Assembly (NCBI GenBank): GCA_964463485.1
Contig: CAYXDO010000100.1
Span: forward strand, 1-39,403
Reading direction: 5' to 3'
Origin: CAYXDO01 sp964463485
GTDB taxonomy: Bacteria; Myxococcota; Kuafuiibacteriia; Kuafuiibacteriales; Kuafuiibacteriaceae
Length of the DNA stretch: 39,403 nt
This document shows, one piece after another, positions 15,902 through 24,198 of this stretch. Numbering within the stretch: position 1 is the stretch's first letter; each line of letters begins with the position of its first letter. The position numbers and the translations under genes are program-made. A model generated the notes under the pieces. It did not search any database, was not told the DNA's origin, and saw only the letters and a program-made list of their open reading frames with translations.

Positions 15902-18289
15902 TCAGCCTGCTGGGGCGAACGCGACAGGGTAGGACACCTTGACGCTGCCGCCCCCGACGGGTTGTGGAAACTTCAGGCTCAGGAAGATCTTCGTGAGCTC
16001 AGCCTCGAGGTCGGGGTCGCCGACGGTCGAGGACACCACTTTGACGTCGGAGACCGAGCCGTCGCCGTTGATGGTGAAGGACACGACGATCTTGCCCGCC
16101 GCGGCAGGGTTCTTTTGGAGCGTCTTCTCGTACGCGGACCGCACGCGACCGAAGCTCCGGCGAATGACTCGTCCGATCTCGTCCTTGGCCAAGCTGCCAG
16201 AGACGACGACCTCACCGGACTTGACCACAGCCGGTTGTGATGGCTCCGGGGCGGGCCCAGGCGCTGCCGCGGGCGCCGCAGCAGGGGGGCTCGCGCCCCC
16301 AGCGAACCCCGAACTCGCTGCACCCCGCTCCTGCGACTTCTTGATGCTCCCAATGCCGCCGACCCGTCCATACCCAGCGCCACCTCCGCCCGCTCCCATT
16401 CCGCGCGTGCCAAACCCGGCGACTCCGCCGAAGGGAGCACGGACCGCGTTGCTCACGGCGAGCTCGGAGACACCTTCCGGCAACGCCAGCGGTTGCTCGA
16501 CCTTGGTGACTCGGCCCGTCGTGTTTCTGATCTGAGAGTCGACTGCGACAAAGCTCGTGTAGGCGGACATCAGCCCGTACTCGAGGCCGAGGCTGGTGAT
16601 GGACTCGGCCGTCCCGGCCTCACCGAGGGATTCGAGGTCGGAGAGGGTTCGGATCCGGTGGCGAGCCCACAAGTAACGCAGCGCGACCAAGTCGTCGTTG
16701 GGGGTAGCCGAGCCCGCGTCGATGGTGGCGCTGAACGGCCCGTCCGCGGCGGCACCGGCCAACTTGATACTTCCGGTGGGTTGCCCCTTGTACTTTCCGA
16801 AGAGCACGACCGGTCGGGAGGCATACAGGTCGGGAATGCTCGGCGGCTCCACGTCGTACGCCCCGAACCCATCGAACCGAACGCTCAGATCGGTGAGCAC
16901 CGGGCTCTCGATCGCTCGAATGACCGCGTTGGCCGCAGCTTCTGCTTCCGCCGCGTCGACTGCGACCTGAGGCTCGCCGAGGCCCGCCCGGGCGAGCGTC
17001 TCGATGAGCTCACGATTGACCGAGGTGCCGATGCCGAGCGCGAACAGGCTGGCCTCGCCCAAGCTCTTTCGAACCAGCTCGAACGCCTCTTTTTCGACGG
17101 TGACGTACCCATCCGTGATCACGACGATCGCGGTCGCATACCCCTTGGCGCGCGGCATCGCGAGCGTGCGGCGCAGCGCTCCGAGGACTTCGGTGCCTCC
17201 GCCCCCTCGAAGCCCCGACACGATCTCCTCGGCCTTTCTCAGGTTGGCAGGGCTCGCTCGAACACTCTGCTCGGCCATCACGAGCGCGCCGCCCGAGAAT
17301 TGCACGACATTGAACCTGTCGATGGGTCGGAGCTTCGAGAAGAGCGTCCTGAGCGCCATCTTCGCCGTGTCCAGCGGAAAGCCACTCATCGATCCGGAGA
17401 CGTCGACGACGAACACGTACTCGCGAGGCGAGATTTGGCGAGCCTCGACGCGCTTCGGGGGCTCGATGGTGGCGAGGAAGAAGTTCTCTTTCTCGCCGGG
17501 GAACAAAAGTACTCCGCTGCTGATTTGGTCGTCGTCGAGCCGGTAGCGTAGGATGAAGTCCTTGTTGGACGAGTGCGACAAGTCGACGCGGACCGAGCTC
17601 TTGGTCTCGGAGCGAACGGCCACGTCGTGGGAAGGGGACCGCACGGAATGAACCGGAGTGCCCGCCGCGATCTTCACGGAGATCGAGGCCTCGATGTTCG
17701 ATTTGGCACCCTCTCGGAGGTACGGAGCCGCCGCGGAAGGGGGAGGGCTCGCGCTCTCGCCGGTGAATCGCGGACCCACGACGGTCGGGTACACCAACTC
17801 ATACTCACCTTCGGTGCGAATGAGATGTTCGACGTAGTCGAGGTCGACCTCGATGAGATCGCCGGGGAGGATGTTGGCTACGTTCATGCGAAAGACGTTG
17901 GGCCGGTCCTGCTCGAGGAGAGTCGCGCTCTTCCCGGCCTCCTTGGCGTCCTCGTAGAGCTTGGCCGCCTCCGCGCGCTTCTTGATCTCGGCGACGATCT
18001 TCCTGTCACCGATCTTCATACTCAGGCCGAAGATCGCCGCGCGGGTCGAAGCGGGGAACACGTACACGGCTTCGATGGGCGAGCCGCCTTTGTTGCGATA
18101 CGACTGTCGAACATGGACGCGGGCGATCGTGCCCGCGACCGAGATGTCGGCGTGAGTGCTCTCGAGCGGCATGGCCGCGGCGTCGCCGGCGTTACCGACG
18201 AAGAAGTAAGGGGACCCGGTTCGTTGGGCCTCTTCGGCCCAGGCTGGGGCCGATCCAAGAAGGGCCAGAAGACCGATGGTGCGTCTCAT
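15902..18289 (-). CDS. Exported VIT/vWA protein with AgmX/PglI-type C-terminal domain
   Basis: The 795-residue protein starts with a Sec signal peptide (cleavage near AWA-E, residues 16-19). A VIT domain follows (about 40-165), then a von Willebrand A domain (about 288-460) with an intact metal site: D296-x-S298-x-S300, T366 and D393. A Gly-rich linker (about 625-655) leads to a C-terminal domain of about 100 residues resembling the TonB-like tail of gliding proteins AgmX/PglI (GKIVVSFTINGDGSV). VIT/vWA pairs bind protein ligands and are related to inter-alpha-trypsin inhibitors. A cell-surface or periplasmic adhesion or scaffold role is likely. It lies 101 bases after the vWA lipoprotein gene and probably belongs with it. 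Confidence 0.9.
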   Translation of the reverse strand: MRRTIGLLALLGSAPAWAEEAQRTGSPYFFVGNAGDAAAMPLESTHADISVAGTIARVHVRQSYRNKGGSPIEAVYVFPASTRAAIFGLSMKIGDRKIVAEIKKRAEAAKLYEDAKEAGKSATLLEQDRPNVFRMNVANILPGDLIEVDLDYVEHLIRTEGEYELVYPTVVGPRFTGESASPPPSAAAPYLREGAKSNIEASISVKIAAGTPVHSVRSPSHDVAVRSETKSSVRVDLSHSSNKDFILRYRLDDDQISSGVLLFPGEKENFFLATIEPPKRVEARQISPREYVFVVDVSGSMSGFPLDTAKMALRTLFSKLRPIDRFNVVQFSGGALVMAEQSVRASPANLRKAEEIVSGLRGGGGTEVLGALRRTLAMPRAKGYATAIVVITDGYVTVEKEAFELVRKSLGEASLFALGIGTSVNRELIETLARAGLGEPQVAVDAAEAEAAANAVIRAIESPVLTDLSVRFDGFGAYDVEPPSIPDLYASRPVVLFGKYKGQPTGSIKLAGAAADGPFSATIDAGSATPNDDLVALRYLWARHRIRTLSDLESLGEAGTAESITSLGLEYGLMSAYTSFVAVDSQIRNTTGRVTKVEQPLALPEGVSELAVSNAVRAPFGGVAGFGTRGMGAGGGGAGYGRVGGIGSIKKSQERGAASSGFAGGASPPAAAPAAAPGPAPEPSQPAVVKSGEVVVSGSLAKDEIGRVIRRSFGRVRSAYEKTLQKNPAAAGKIVVSFTINGDGSVSDVKVVSSTVGDPDLEAELTKIFLSLKFPQPVGGGSVKVSYPVAFAPAG

Positions 18290-18336
18290 GGGGGTTGAAA
18301 CGCGCGAGCCTCATTGCGGATCTTCCCAAAAGTCCA

Positions 18337-18352
18337 CCCATCGGACGATGGG
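18337..18352 (-). terminator. Hairpin between the two vWA genes
   Basis: CCCATCG and CGATGGG are perfect 7-base arms, effectively a 6-bp stem with a 4-base loop. On the minus strand the stem is followed by TGGACTTTTGG, a weak T-run. It lies 39 bases after the stop of the lipoprotein gene and could reduce read-through into the VIT/vWA gene. Confidence 0.4.
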
Positions 18353-18390
18353 CGACCGGCAAGGAGCACGGCCTGTCGGCCGCGCGAGGC

Positions 18391-20730
18391 TCAGGGGTTG
18401 CAGTTGCCTAGGTAGTCGACCTGGATCTGAGCTCCCGGAGCCGGCACTTCGGCCCCGTGGAACGTCACGATGTTCGTGCTCGCGCTGTACGTGAACCCAT
18501 TGTTCGGGTCGAACAGCACGGGACGCCCGTCGACGATCACCGTCACCGACGCGGGGTCCGCGGCCTGACTCAGCCGCCACGACTGGAGCGGCTGGAACAC
18601 GTTCAGACCGAGGTTGAGCAGCACGGGCGACCAGTCCTCCAGACAAATGTTGAAGAACAATCCGCCCAACGCCTCGGTCATCCAGTGATACCGAATCCCA
18701 GGACCCAACGCCTGCCGATTGCTGCATGGCTCGTCGACCGGCCCCGCGATGGCGTGGACCCTGGTCCGACCAGGCCCCTTCACCGAGTCGAAGAACTCCT
18801 TCAACAAGTCGAGCGACGCCAACGACTGGTCCTCCTCGTCACTCATCACGACCACGGCGAGGTTGGCGTCGTCGCGCAAAAAGCCACGGTTCGGATTGCG
18901 CCGATCGGCCACCGGGCTCTGGGCGAGCTGAATCGCTCGCATCGCCGCACCGAGGCCCGCCTCGATGTAGGACCCCTGAACGCCTACGTTGAACAGACAC
19001 TGGAACGCGGCTTCACGGTCCGGGTAGGTCGAGTCGATGATTCGCGGGTGAGGGTAGCAGTACTGGAGCTTGCCGGCGTCGGGTGAGCGTTCGTCCGTGA
19101 CGACGACACCCATCTGGTAATCCGAGCCCAAGGAGTCGGCATGGTCGACGAAGCCACTCAGGTTCTCGATGAGTCGTGCCTGCTCGTCGAACATCGAGCA
19201 GGAGTCGTCGATCACCCAGAGAATGTCGACCTTCGGACCCTCGAGCTGCTCGAAGGTGTCCTGGACCGGGCCATCGATCGTCGCCGTGCCGTTGAGGGTG
19301 ACTTGTGCTGGCGAAGCCTCGTCGGGGTCGTCGTGTTCGAAGGTCAGCTTCGATTCGTGAAGCGCAGGATCGGATCGAGTCGGATAGAAGACGATCGTGA
19401 TTTCGGCGCGCACTTCCGGAGGCACTCGCACGGGCTGAGTATGGTCGACGGCCACGCCACCGACGAGCACGCCGGCCACCTCGAACTCTTGGTCGAGCCC
19501 CGGGTCCACGGCGATATTCCTGAGCGTGAGGTTCGCTGCCCCCGAGTTGTAAATCACCACGGATTTCGAAGTCGAGCTGCACTCGCTTCTCTGCGAAGGG
19601 CCGGCGGGGTTTCTAAAAATCACCGTCCCGAAGTCGAGCAACGGCGGGAAGACTTCGATGTCGGGCACCGCGGCCCGTCCGGTGACGGGAATGCGCACGC
19701 GCGGAGCCGCCGCGTCGTTGGTGTTGATGACGAGCTTGCCGAAGTCTCCGAGCGGGCTCTTTGGGAGGTAAGTCACCCAAAGCTGAGTCGACGCACCCGC
19801 ACGAATCACCTCAGGGAACGGACCACCCTCGACCGTGTAAGTCTCATAACCTTGCCCAATCACCGCGCCGGTGATCGTGGCGGGGCGCGCGCACGAGTTT
19901 TCGACGATGACTCGCTGCTGCCGCGTCTCCCCGATGGGAGTCTCCGGGAACAGGATTTGATCCGGCCGCACACTCAGACAGCCGAAGAGCGGAGGCTCAC
20001 CTTCCAGCTTGACCTCGAGGCGAGTGCCCTCGCTCTCGTTGACGAAGAGTTGACGAACCGGCGTGCCGCGCTGGGCTGCGGGGGCGGGCAGGTGCTGCAC
20101 CATGATGTCGATCGAAGCGCCCGCCGGAATGGTGGCCGGAAGGGCCGGAGCGCTCACCACCGGGAACACCGCCGGATCGGTCGTGATCCGCTCGATCACA
20201 CACTCATGAGTCGTGATGGCCGAGATGGTCACCGGCTTCACGTCTCCGACCTCGAACTCGACGCGGTCGGTGGCCGAGGCGATCAGACACGGCTCACGCG
20301 CGCTCCCGAGGATTGGCAGCGTGAGGTCGCGCTCGTCGGGGTCGGTGCTGGTGACGTGAAGGACCGCGGAGGCCTCGGCGATCGGCGCGTTGGGATGGAA
20401 GCGTATGTAAATCTCGCCGCTCTGATTGGGAGGCACGACCTTCGGGCTGCTCGACACCTCGAACAGGGCCGCGCTCGTGCCCTCGAGCGCTGGGCGGTCG
20501 AGGACGAGGTTGGCCTCCCCCACGTTCTTCACGACCACGACCTTGGGCGCAGCTTGGGTCCGTCCCAAGATGACCTCGTCGAAGACGACCGCTTTCCCAG
20601 GTTCGGGAACGAGCTCGATGTCGGGCTTGAAGTTGGCCAAAGGACCTTCGCCCTCGCAGGCGGAGCTCGCAAGGAAGAGGGTGAGGGCGAAGCGGCTCGG
20701 CGCGCGTGCGAATCTCGGTATTTGTGGCAT
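18391..20730 (-). CDS. Lipoprotein with HYDIN-like repeats and a vWA domain
   Basis: From ATG 20730 the product is 779 residues; GGAAG sits upstream, and a longer start would bury the signal peptide. The signal ends in a lipobox, LASSAC, with lipidated Cys25. Several Ig-like repeats of the choice-of-anchor-D / ASPM-SPD2-HYDIN type fill about 38-490 (pattern xDFGxV, then VVIYNSGxANLxL). A vWA domain follows (about 500-690) with IDDSCSM (507-513), a variant metal site. The C-terminal 80 residues contain the VDYLGNCNP end. Such proteins are common on myxobacterial outer membranes, but their ligands are unknown. Many Cys suggest disulfides outside the cytoplasm. Confidence 0.88.
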   Translation of the reverse strand: MPQIPRFARAPSRFALTLFLASSACEGEGPLANFKPDIELVPEPGKAVVFDEVILGRTQAAPKVVVVKNVGEANLVLDRPALEGTSAALFEVSSSPKVVPPNQSGEIYIRFHPNAPIAEASAVLHVTSTDPDERDLTLPILGSAREPCLIASATDRVEFEVGDVKPVTISAITTHECVIERITTDPAVFPVVSAPALPATIPAGASIDIMVQHLPAPAAQRGTPVRQLFVNESEGTRLEVKLEGEPPLFGCLSVRPDQILFPETPIGETRQQRVIVENSCARPATITGAVIGQGYETYTVEGGPFPEVIRAGASTQLWVTYLPKSPLGDFGKLVINTNDAAAPRVRIPVTGRAAVPDIEVFPPLLDFGTVIFRNPAGPSQRSECSSTSKSVVIYNSGAANLTLRNIAVDPGLDQEFEVAGVLVGGVAVDHTQPVRVPPEVRAEITIVFYPTRSDPALHESKLTFEHDDPDEASPAQVTLNGTATIDGPVQDTFEQLEGPKVDILWVIDDSCSMFDEQARLIENLSGFVDHADSLGSDYQMGVVVTDERSPDAGKLQYCYPHPRIIDSTYPDREAAFQCLFNVGVQGSYIEAGLGAAMRAIQLAQSPVADRRNPNRGFLRDDANLAVVVMSDEEDQSLASLDLLKEFFDSVKGPGRTRVHAIAGPVDEPCSNRQALGPGIRYHWMTEALGGLFFNICLEDWSPVLLNLGLNVFQPLQSWRLSQAADPASVTVIVDGRPVLFDPNNGFTYSASTNIVTFHGAEVPAPGAQIQVDYLGNCNP

Positions 20731-20801
20731 TTTGGCTTCCGTTCCGGGCGGATATTGGCCTCCCGTGGTCAGCTCGAATGTCGGGCAGGTGACCGACCAG
20801 C

Positions 20802-20825
20802 AAAGCGCTTTTGGCCGTGCGCTTT
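20802..20825 (-). terminator. Hairpin after the beta-helix transferase gene
   Basis: AAAGCGC (20802-20808) and GCGCTTT (20819-20825) form a 7-bp stem with a 10-base loop, 45 bases beyond the stop at 20870. On the minus strand the second arm ends in TTT. It is a weak candidate for a terminator separating this gene from the lipoprotein gene downstream. Confidence 0.35.
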
Positions 20826-20869
20826 CGAACGGTGCCACGAGGGTTTCATGGGCTCGTTTCTGCTGGTGA

Positions 20870-22093
20870 TCACGAGATCGGCGTGAGCTTTCCGTCGGAG
20901 ATCGTCAGAACTTCGGACGGCAGCTCGCTCGGAACTTTGCTCACGACGTGCTCCACGGGCCCGACCAACGTCGCACCGTTCGGTACGGACCGACCCGGTG
21001 CGAGGCTCACTTGTGCGCCTAGAGTCACTGCGTGGCCGAGGCAGGACCCGAGAAAAGCCGATTCGATCGGGATCAGCTTCCCCTCGTGTTCGATCCGAAT
21101 GCTGCCGCCTTTGAGCTTCGCGTCGAGCAGCCACGCCGACGAAGTGAGGAAAACGTCTCGACCGAACAAAGAGAGCTGGACTTTGTAGTTCGCGAGCGTG
21201 CCGCCAGGCATCGCCGCGCACAGCGCGAGGTAAGACGCGCGAAGCACCTGTACTCGATCGGCGAGCGTGCACCCCATGACTACGGCGTGATCTCCGATCG
21301 AAACCTCGCGCCCGAGCACGCTGTAGTGGACGTGAGCGTGGGCCCTCACGCGACAGTCCGGGCCGATGATCGCGCCTTCGAGGTCGGCGGTCGGGTGAAT
21401 CTCGGCCGACGGGTGAACGAAGCTCGAGGCGCGCGCGAGGCTCACGCCACGGCGACCGAGGAGCCGCCGGTTCACGAAGAACCGCCACGGGTGCGCGCGC
21501 ACTTCTTCCGCCAACAACACGCCGATCGCGAGATGGGAGAGTCGTAGGACGTGGAGCCAATGCCGCACGTGCGCGGCGATTCGTAGCGTGAGCGTGGCGT
21601 TCGCCTCTTCTTTGCTGCCCTCCACGCGCGGGAGGCGGATCGGAAACGAACGTTCGAGCGCGCGCACGAAACACGGACGCGTCGCCGCACGAAGCGCGTC
21701 TCGGCCTGACCAACGCGCCGACTTGGTGAGGTGAAAGAGGTCGAAGCGATGGCCGCCTTCACACGCGGGTGCGTCCGACGCCGGCCCGAGCATCGACCAA
21801 GTGCCCCCGTCGGGCAGCGCCAGCGCCACGTCGTCCTTCTCTCCCATGGCTTCCGCGATGAAGTTTCGGAGCGTGACCTCGGTGAAGAAGACGTCGTCGA
21901 AGAACACGACGGCGGGCCGATCGGCGTCAGGGATCTCGTCGAGCGTAGGCACGTCTACCAGCGAGAGCCCGGTTCGTTCCACGGCTCGGCGTTGCCACTC
22001 GTCGATGCTTCGTGTGGCCACGAACAGCTCCCGCGGAGGCTCCAAAAAGGGCGCGATCCGAGTGTCCGTGCGTACGCGAAAGGCCCGCATCAT
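20870..22093 (-). CDS. GlmU-like protein with left-handed beta-helix domain
   Basis: This is a 407-residue protein of two parts. Residues 1-200 resemble a degenerate sugar-nucleotidyltransferase region with VVFFDDVFF (62-70), where active enzymes have acidic metal ligands. Residues about 225-400 are hexapeptide repeats of a left-handed beta-helix (FVHPSAEIHPTADLEGAIIG is typical), the acyl- or acetyltransferase fold. The order recalls the bifunctional sugar-1-phosphate uridyltransferase/acetyltransferase of the Bacteroidetes alternative GlmU type. I cannot tell whether it is active or which sugar it uses. The start overlaps the stop of the pseudokinase gene by 4 bases, so the two are translated together and may form a complex. 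Confidence 0.8.
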   Translation of the reverse strand: MMRAFRVRTDTRIAPFLEPPRELFVATRSIDEWQRRAVERTGLSLVDVPTLDEIPDADRPAVVFFDDVFFTEVTLRNFIAEAMGEKDDVALALPDGGTWSMLGPASDAPACEGGHRFDLFHLTKSARWSGRDALRAATRPCFVRALERSFPIRLPRVEGSKEEANATLTLRIAAHVRHWLHVLRLSHLAIGVLLAEEVRAHPWRFFVNRRLLGRRGVSLARASSFVHPSAEIHPTADLEGAIIGPDCRVRAHAHVHYSVLGREVSIGDHAVVMGCTLADRVQVLRASYLALCAAMPGGTLANYKVQLSLFGRDVFLTSSAWLLDAKLKGGSIRIEHEGKLIPIESAFLGSCLGHAVTLGAQVSLAPGRSVPNGATLVGPVEHVVSKVPSELPSEVLTISDGKLTPIS

Positions 22094-23253
22094 GCCGGCG
22101 GACCTTGAAGCAGGATGGCGAGCAACACGGCGATCCCAATCACGAGCAGCGCGATGATCTTCCAGCCCAAGGTCCAATCGAGCCGCGTGAGGTGAGTCCG
22201 TGCTGGAACCGGATGGGACCGACTCGCCGGGTCGACCGCCTTGGCGCCGCGCTTTTGCGCGGAAGCACGCGCCTTCTGTTCGAGATCGGGATCGACCATC
22301 ACCGTCAGGAGCCGGACCTTCTCGCGGTTGTTCTCGGTGTCGGGGTGATCGTCCGAGATCATCACGGTGGGCGCGTCCTCGTCGTTGCCGCGAGGGATCA
22401 GCGCCTGCACGAACTCGCCGAGCGCGTCGGCTTCGGTGACGTTGTGCGAGTGAGCTCGAGTGAGCGCTTCGTGGAGCTCCGCGGCGGTCTTGAAGCGGCG
22501 CTCGGGGTCGTCTGCGAGCGCGCGCTCGAGGATCTCGACGATCCCGTTCGTGAGCTCCGGTCGCGCCGCCCCGAAGTGGCTGAAGTCTCTGAGCGCGTAG
22601 GTCGCCTGGAGCGCCGTCATGTTCTCCTTGGTCCAGATCGACTGGCCAATCAGCATCTCCAACAAGGTCAGCCCCACGGCGTAGATGTCGGCTGCGAAGG
22701 AGCACTTGTTGGGATCGGCGGCGATCTCGGGGGCCAGGTACACCGAAGGGAGCTTGGCGTCGGGGCCGGCGATCCAGTCGAGGCGATGGAGTCCTGCGTC
22801 ACCGACTTTCACCGCTCCGTTGAAGCCGATGAGGATCTCGGACGGATCGATCGCGCCGTGAGGTCCGTGAGGCGTGCCCTCGAGCTTGGCGAGCGCAGCC
22901 GCGGTCTTCTGGGCGATCTCGAGGGCGAGCTCGATCTTGAAGGTGCGCTTTCGTTTTCGAAGCTCGCGCAGGGCGCGTTCGAGCGGGGCTCCGCGCACCC
23001 ACTCTTCGATGACGTAGGGGCCGTCTGCGTCGGTCGAGCCCGCCTCGAGCACGGACACGAGCTCGGGTGCCTCGACCGTCGACATGCGCTTGCCCCAATC
23101 GATCAAGGCCCGCGTGAACTCCTCGTTGGTCAGCAGCTCGGGGCGCGGCTTCTTCAGCGCGACGTCCATCGTCTTGCCTTGCACCGAGAGCTTGGCGTGG
23201 TAGGTGTCGACAGTCTTGCCGCGACCGAGGCGCGCTTTGAGAACGAAGCTCAT
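22090..23253 (-). CDS. Tail-anchored protein pseudokinase
   Basis: The 387-residue protein has a Ser/Thr-kinase fold (about 1-265): a glycine loop LGRGKTVDTY (9-18), Lys34 in VALKK, and YLAPE (172-176). The catalytic HRDLKPEN is changed to HGAIDPSE (132-139), losing the catalytic Asp and Asn. DFG is changed to DAG (152-154), though the metal-binding Asp is kept. It therefore probably binds ATP or a protein without phosphorylating it. A linker leads to one membrane helix at the very C-terminus (about 363-383), so the fold faces the cytoplasm. The gene is followed with a 4-base overlap by the GlmU-like gene. A role as an allosteric or scaffolding partner is inferred. Confidence 0.87.
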   Translation of the reverse strand: MSFVLKARLGRGKTVDTYHAKLSVQGKTMDVALKKPRPELLTNEEFTRALIDWGKRMSTVEAPELVSVLEAGSTDADGPYVIEEWVRGAPLERALRELRKRKRTFKIELALEIAQKTAAALAKLEGTPHGPHGAIDPSEILIGFNGAVKVGDAGLHRLDWIAGPDAKLPSVYLAPEIAADPNKCSFAADIYAVGLTLLEMLIGQSIWTKENMTALQATYALRDFSHFGAARPELTNGIVEILERALADDPERRFKTAAELHEALTRAHSHNVTEADALGEFVQALIPRGNDEDAPTVMISDDHPDTENNREKVRLLTVMVDPDLEQKARASAQKRGAKAVDPASRSHPVPARTHLTRLDWTLGWKIIALLVIGIAVLLAILLQGPPA

Positions 23254-23380
23254 GGTCGCGAACGTGGCATTGTCGCAGAAAACCCGCGTTGGCCGCCAAT
23301 TCGTGGACCTGCCTCACCGCGCGGGGTGCACGACCGACCTGCGGCGATTCAGTTCAACCTCCGAGGACTTTTCTCCAAAA

Positions 23381-23422
23381 TCTCTGTGTTCTCTGCGTTC
23401 CTCTTCTGTGTCCTCTGTGGTT
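23381..23422 (-). repeat. Fragment of a widespread AACCACAGAGGACACAG-type repeat
   Basis: On the minus strand this intergenic stretch reads AACCACAGAGGACACAGAAG followed by variants of the same CACAGAG unit. I recall this kind of repeat in intergenic regions of many unrelated bacteria, where it gives spurious NHRGHRG peptides. The surrounding 234-base gap (23254-23487) has no other recognisable feature. It lies upstream of the pseudokinase gene and after maf. Confidence 0.7.
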
Positions 23423-23487
23423 TGCCCAGCGCCGAGCGATGATCGTCGACATATCGCGCAACTTGGTCGTGCACCCCACCGCGCGGA

Positions 23488-24075
23488 TCACTGAGCTGCG
23501 CCTGGGGCGGGGAGTCCTGCCATTCGCAAGAGGCGTAGCGTCTCCTCCAGCGGAAGGCCCACGACGTTCGTGTAGCTGCCGCGGATGTGCTTCACCAAGG
23601 CTCCGCCCAGGCCCTGGATTCCGTACGCGCCCGCTTTGTCCATGGGCTCGCCGCTCTGCACATATGCTTCGAGCTCCACCGTCGATAAAGAGCGAAACTG
23701 GACCGCTGTCGTGGTCACGTCTTCGACCGTTACACTCTCGCCGATGGCGACGACGGCCGTGTGCACGTGATGTTCCCGGCCTGACAGACGCGCCAGGGTC
23801 GCCAGCGCCTCTCGAGCGCGCGCTGGCTTCCCGAGAATCGATCCATCGAGCGCGACGACCGAGTCAGCAGCCAGGATGACCGCCAGTCCGGGACAAACCG
23901 CCCGTACGACCTCCGCCTTCGCACGGGCGACACGAAGCGCGTAGGGGATCGGAGCCTCGTCCTTACTTGGAGTCTCATCGATCTCCGCTGGAAAAACTTC
24001 CGGAGAAAAGCCAACTGCGCGTAGGAGCTCCCGACGACGCGGAGATGCCGATGCCAAGACGAGGCGGAGGATCAT
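23488..24075 (-). CDS. maf: Maf-family nucleotide pyrophosphatase
   Basis: This 195-residue protein is close to the usual Maf length. It shows the SASPRR signature (9-14), DETPS (33-37), AADSVV with the catalytic base D71 (69-74), GKP (82-84) and the C-terminal SGEPMDKAGAYGIQG substrate motif. Maf enzymes hydrolyse dTTP, UTP or modified nucleoside triphosphates to the monophosphate and are thought to keep non-standard nucleotides out of nucleic acids; some members also affect septum formation. ATG 24075 is chosen because homology begins there; an alternative start 12 codons upstream exists. It is divergent from the second pseudokinase, 123 bases away. Confidence 0.94.
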   Translation of the reverse strand: MILRLVLASASPRRRELLRAVGFSPEVFPAEIDETPSKDEAPIPYALRVARAKAEVVRAVCPGLAVILAADSVVALDGSILGKPARAREALATLARLSGREHHVHTAVVAIGESVTVEDVTTTAVQFRSLSTVELEAYVQSGEPMDKAGAYGIQGLGGALVKHIRGSYTNVVGLPLEETLRLLRMAGLPAPGAAQ

Positions 24076-24198
24076 GGAGTCATCTATCGAGTGCAAATCC
24101 AACTGGATCAAGCCTCGCTCATCACATCGGTGGGATCTCTTTCGGGGTGACCACGTGCGTTCCCTCCGACCCTCTGCGGGGGTTAGGTTGGCGAAGAA

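Noticed and set aside
19141..20886. 581-codon plus-strand frame
   Set aside because: Antisense to the HYDIN/vWA lipoprotein gene, which has a clear lipobox and domains.
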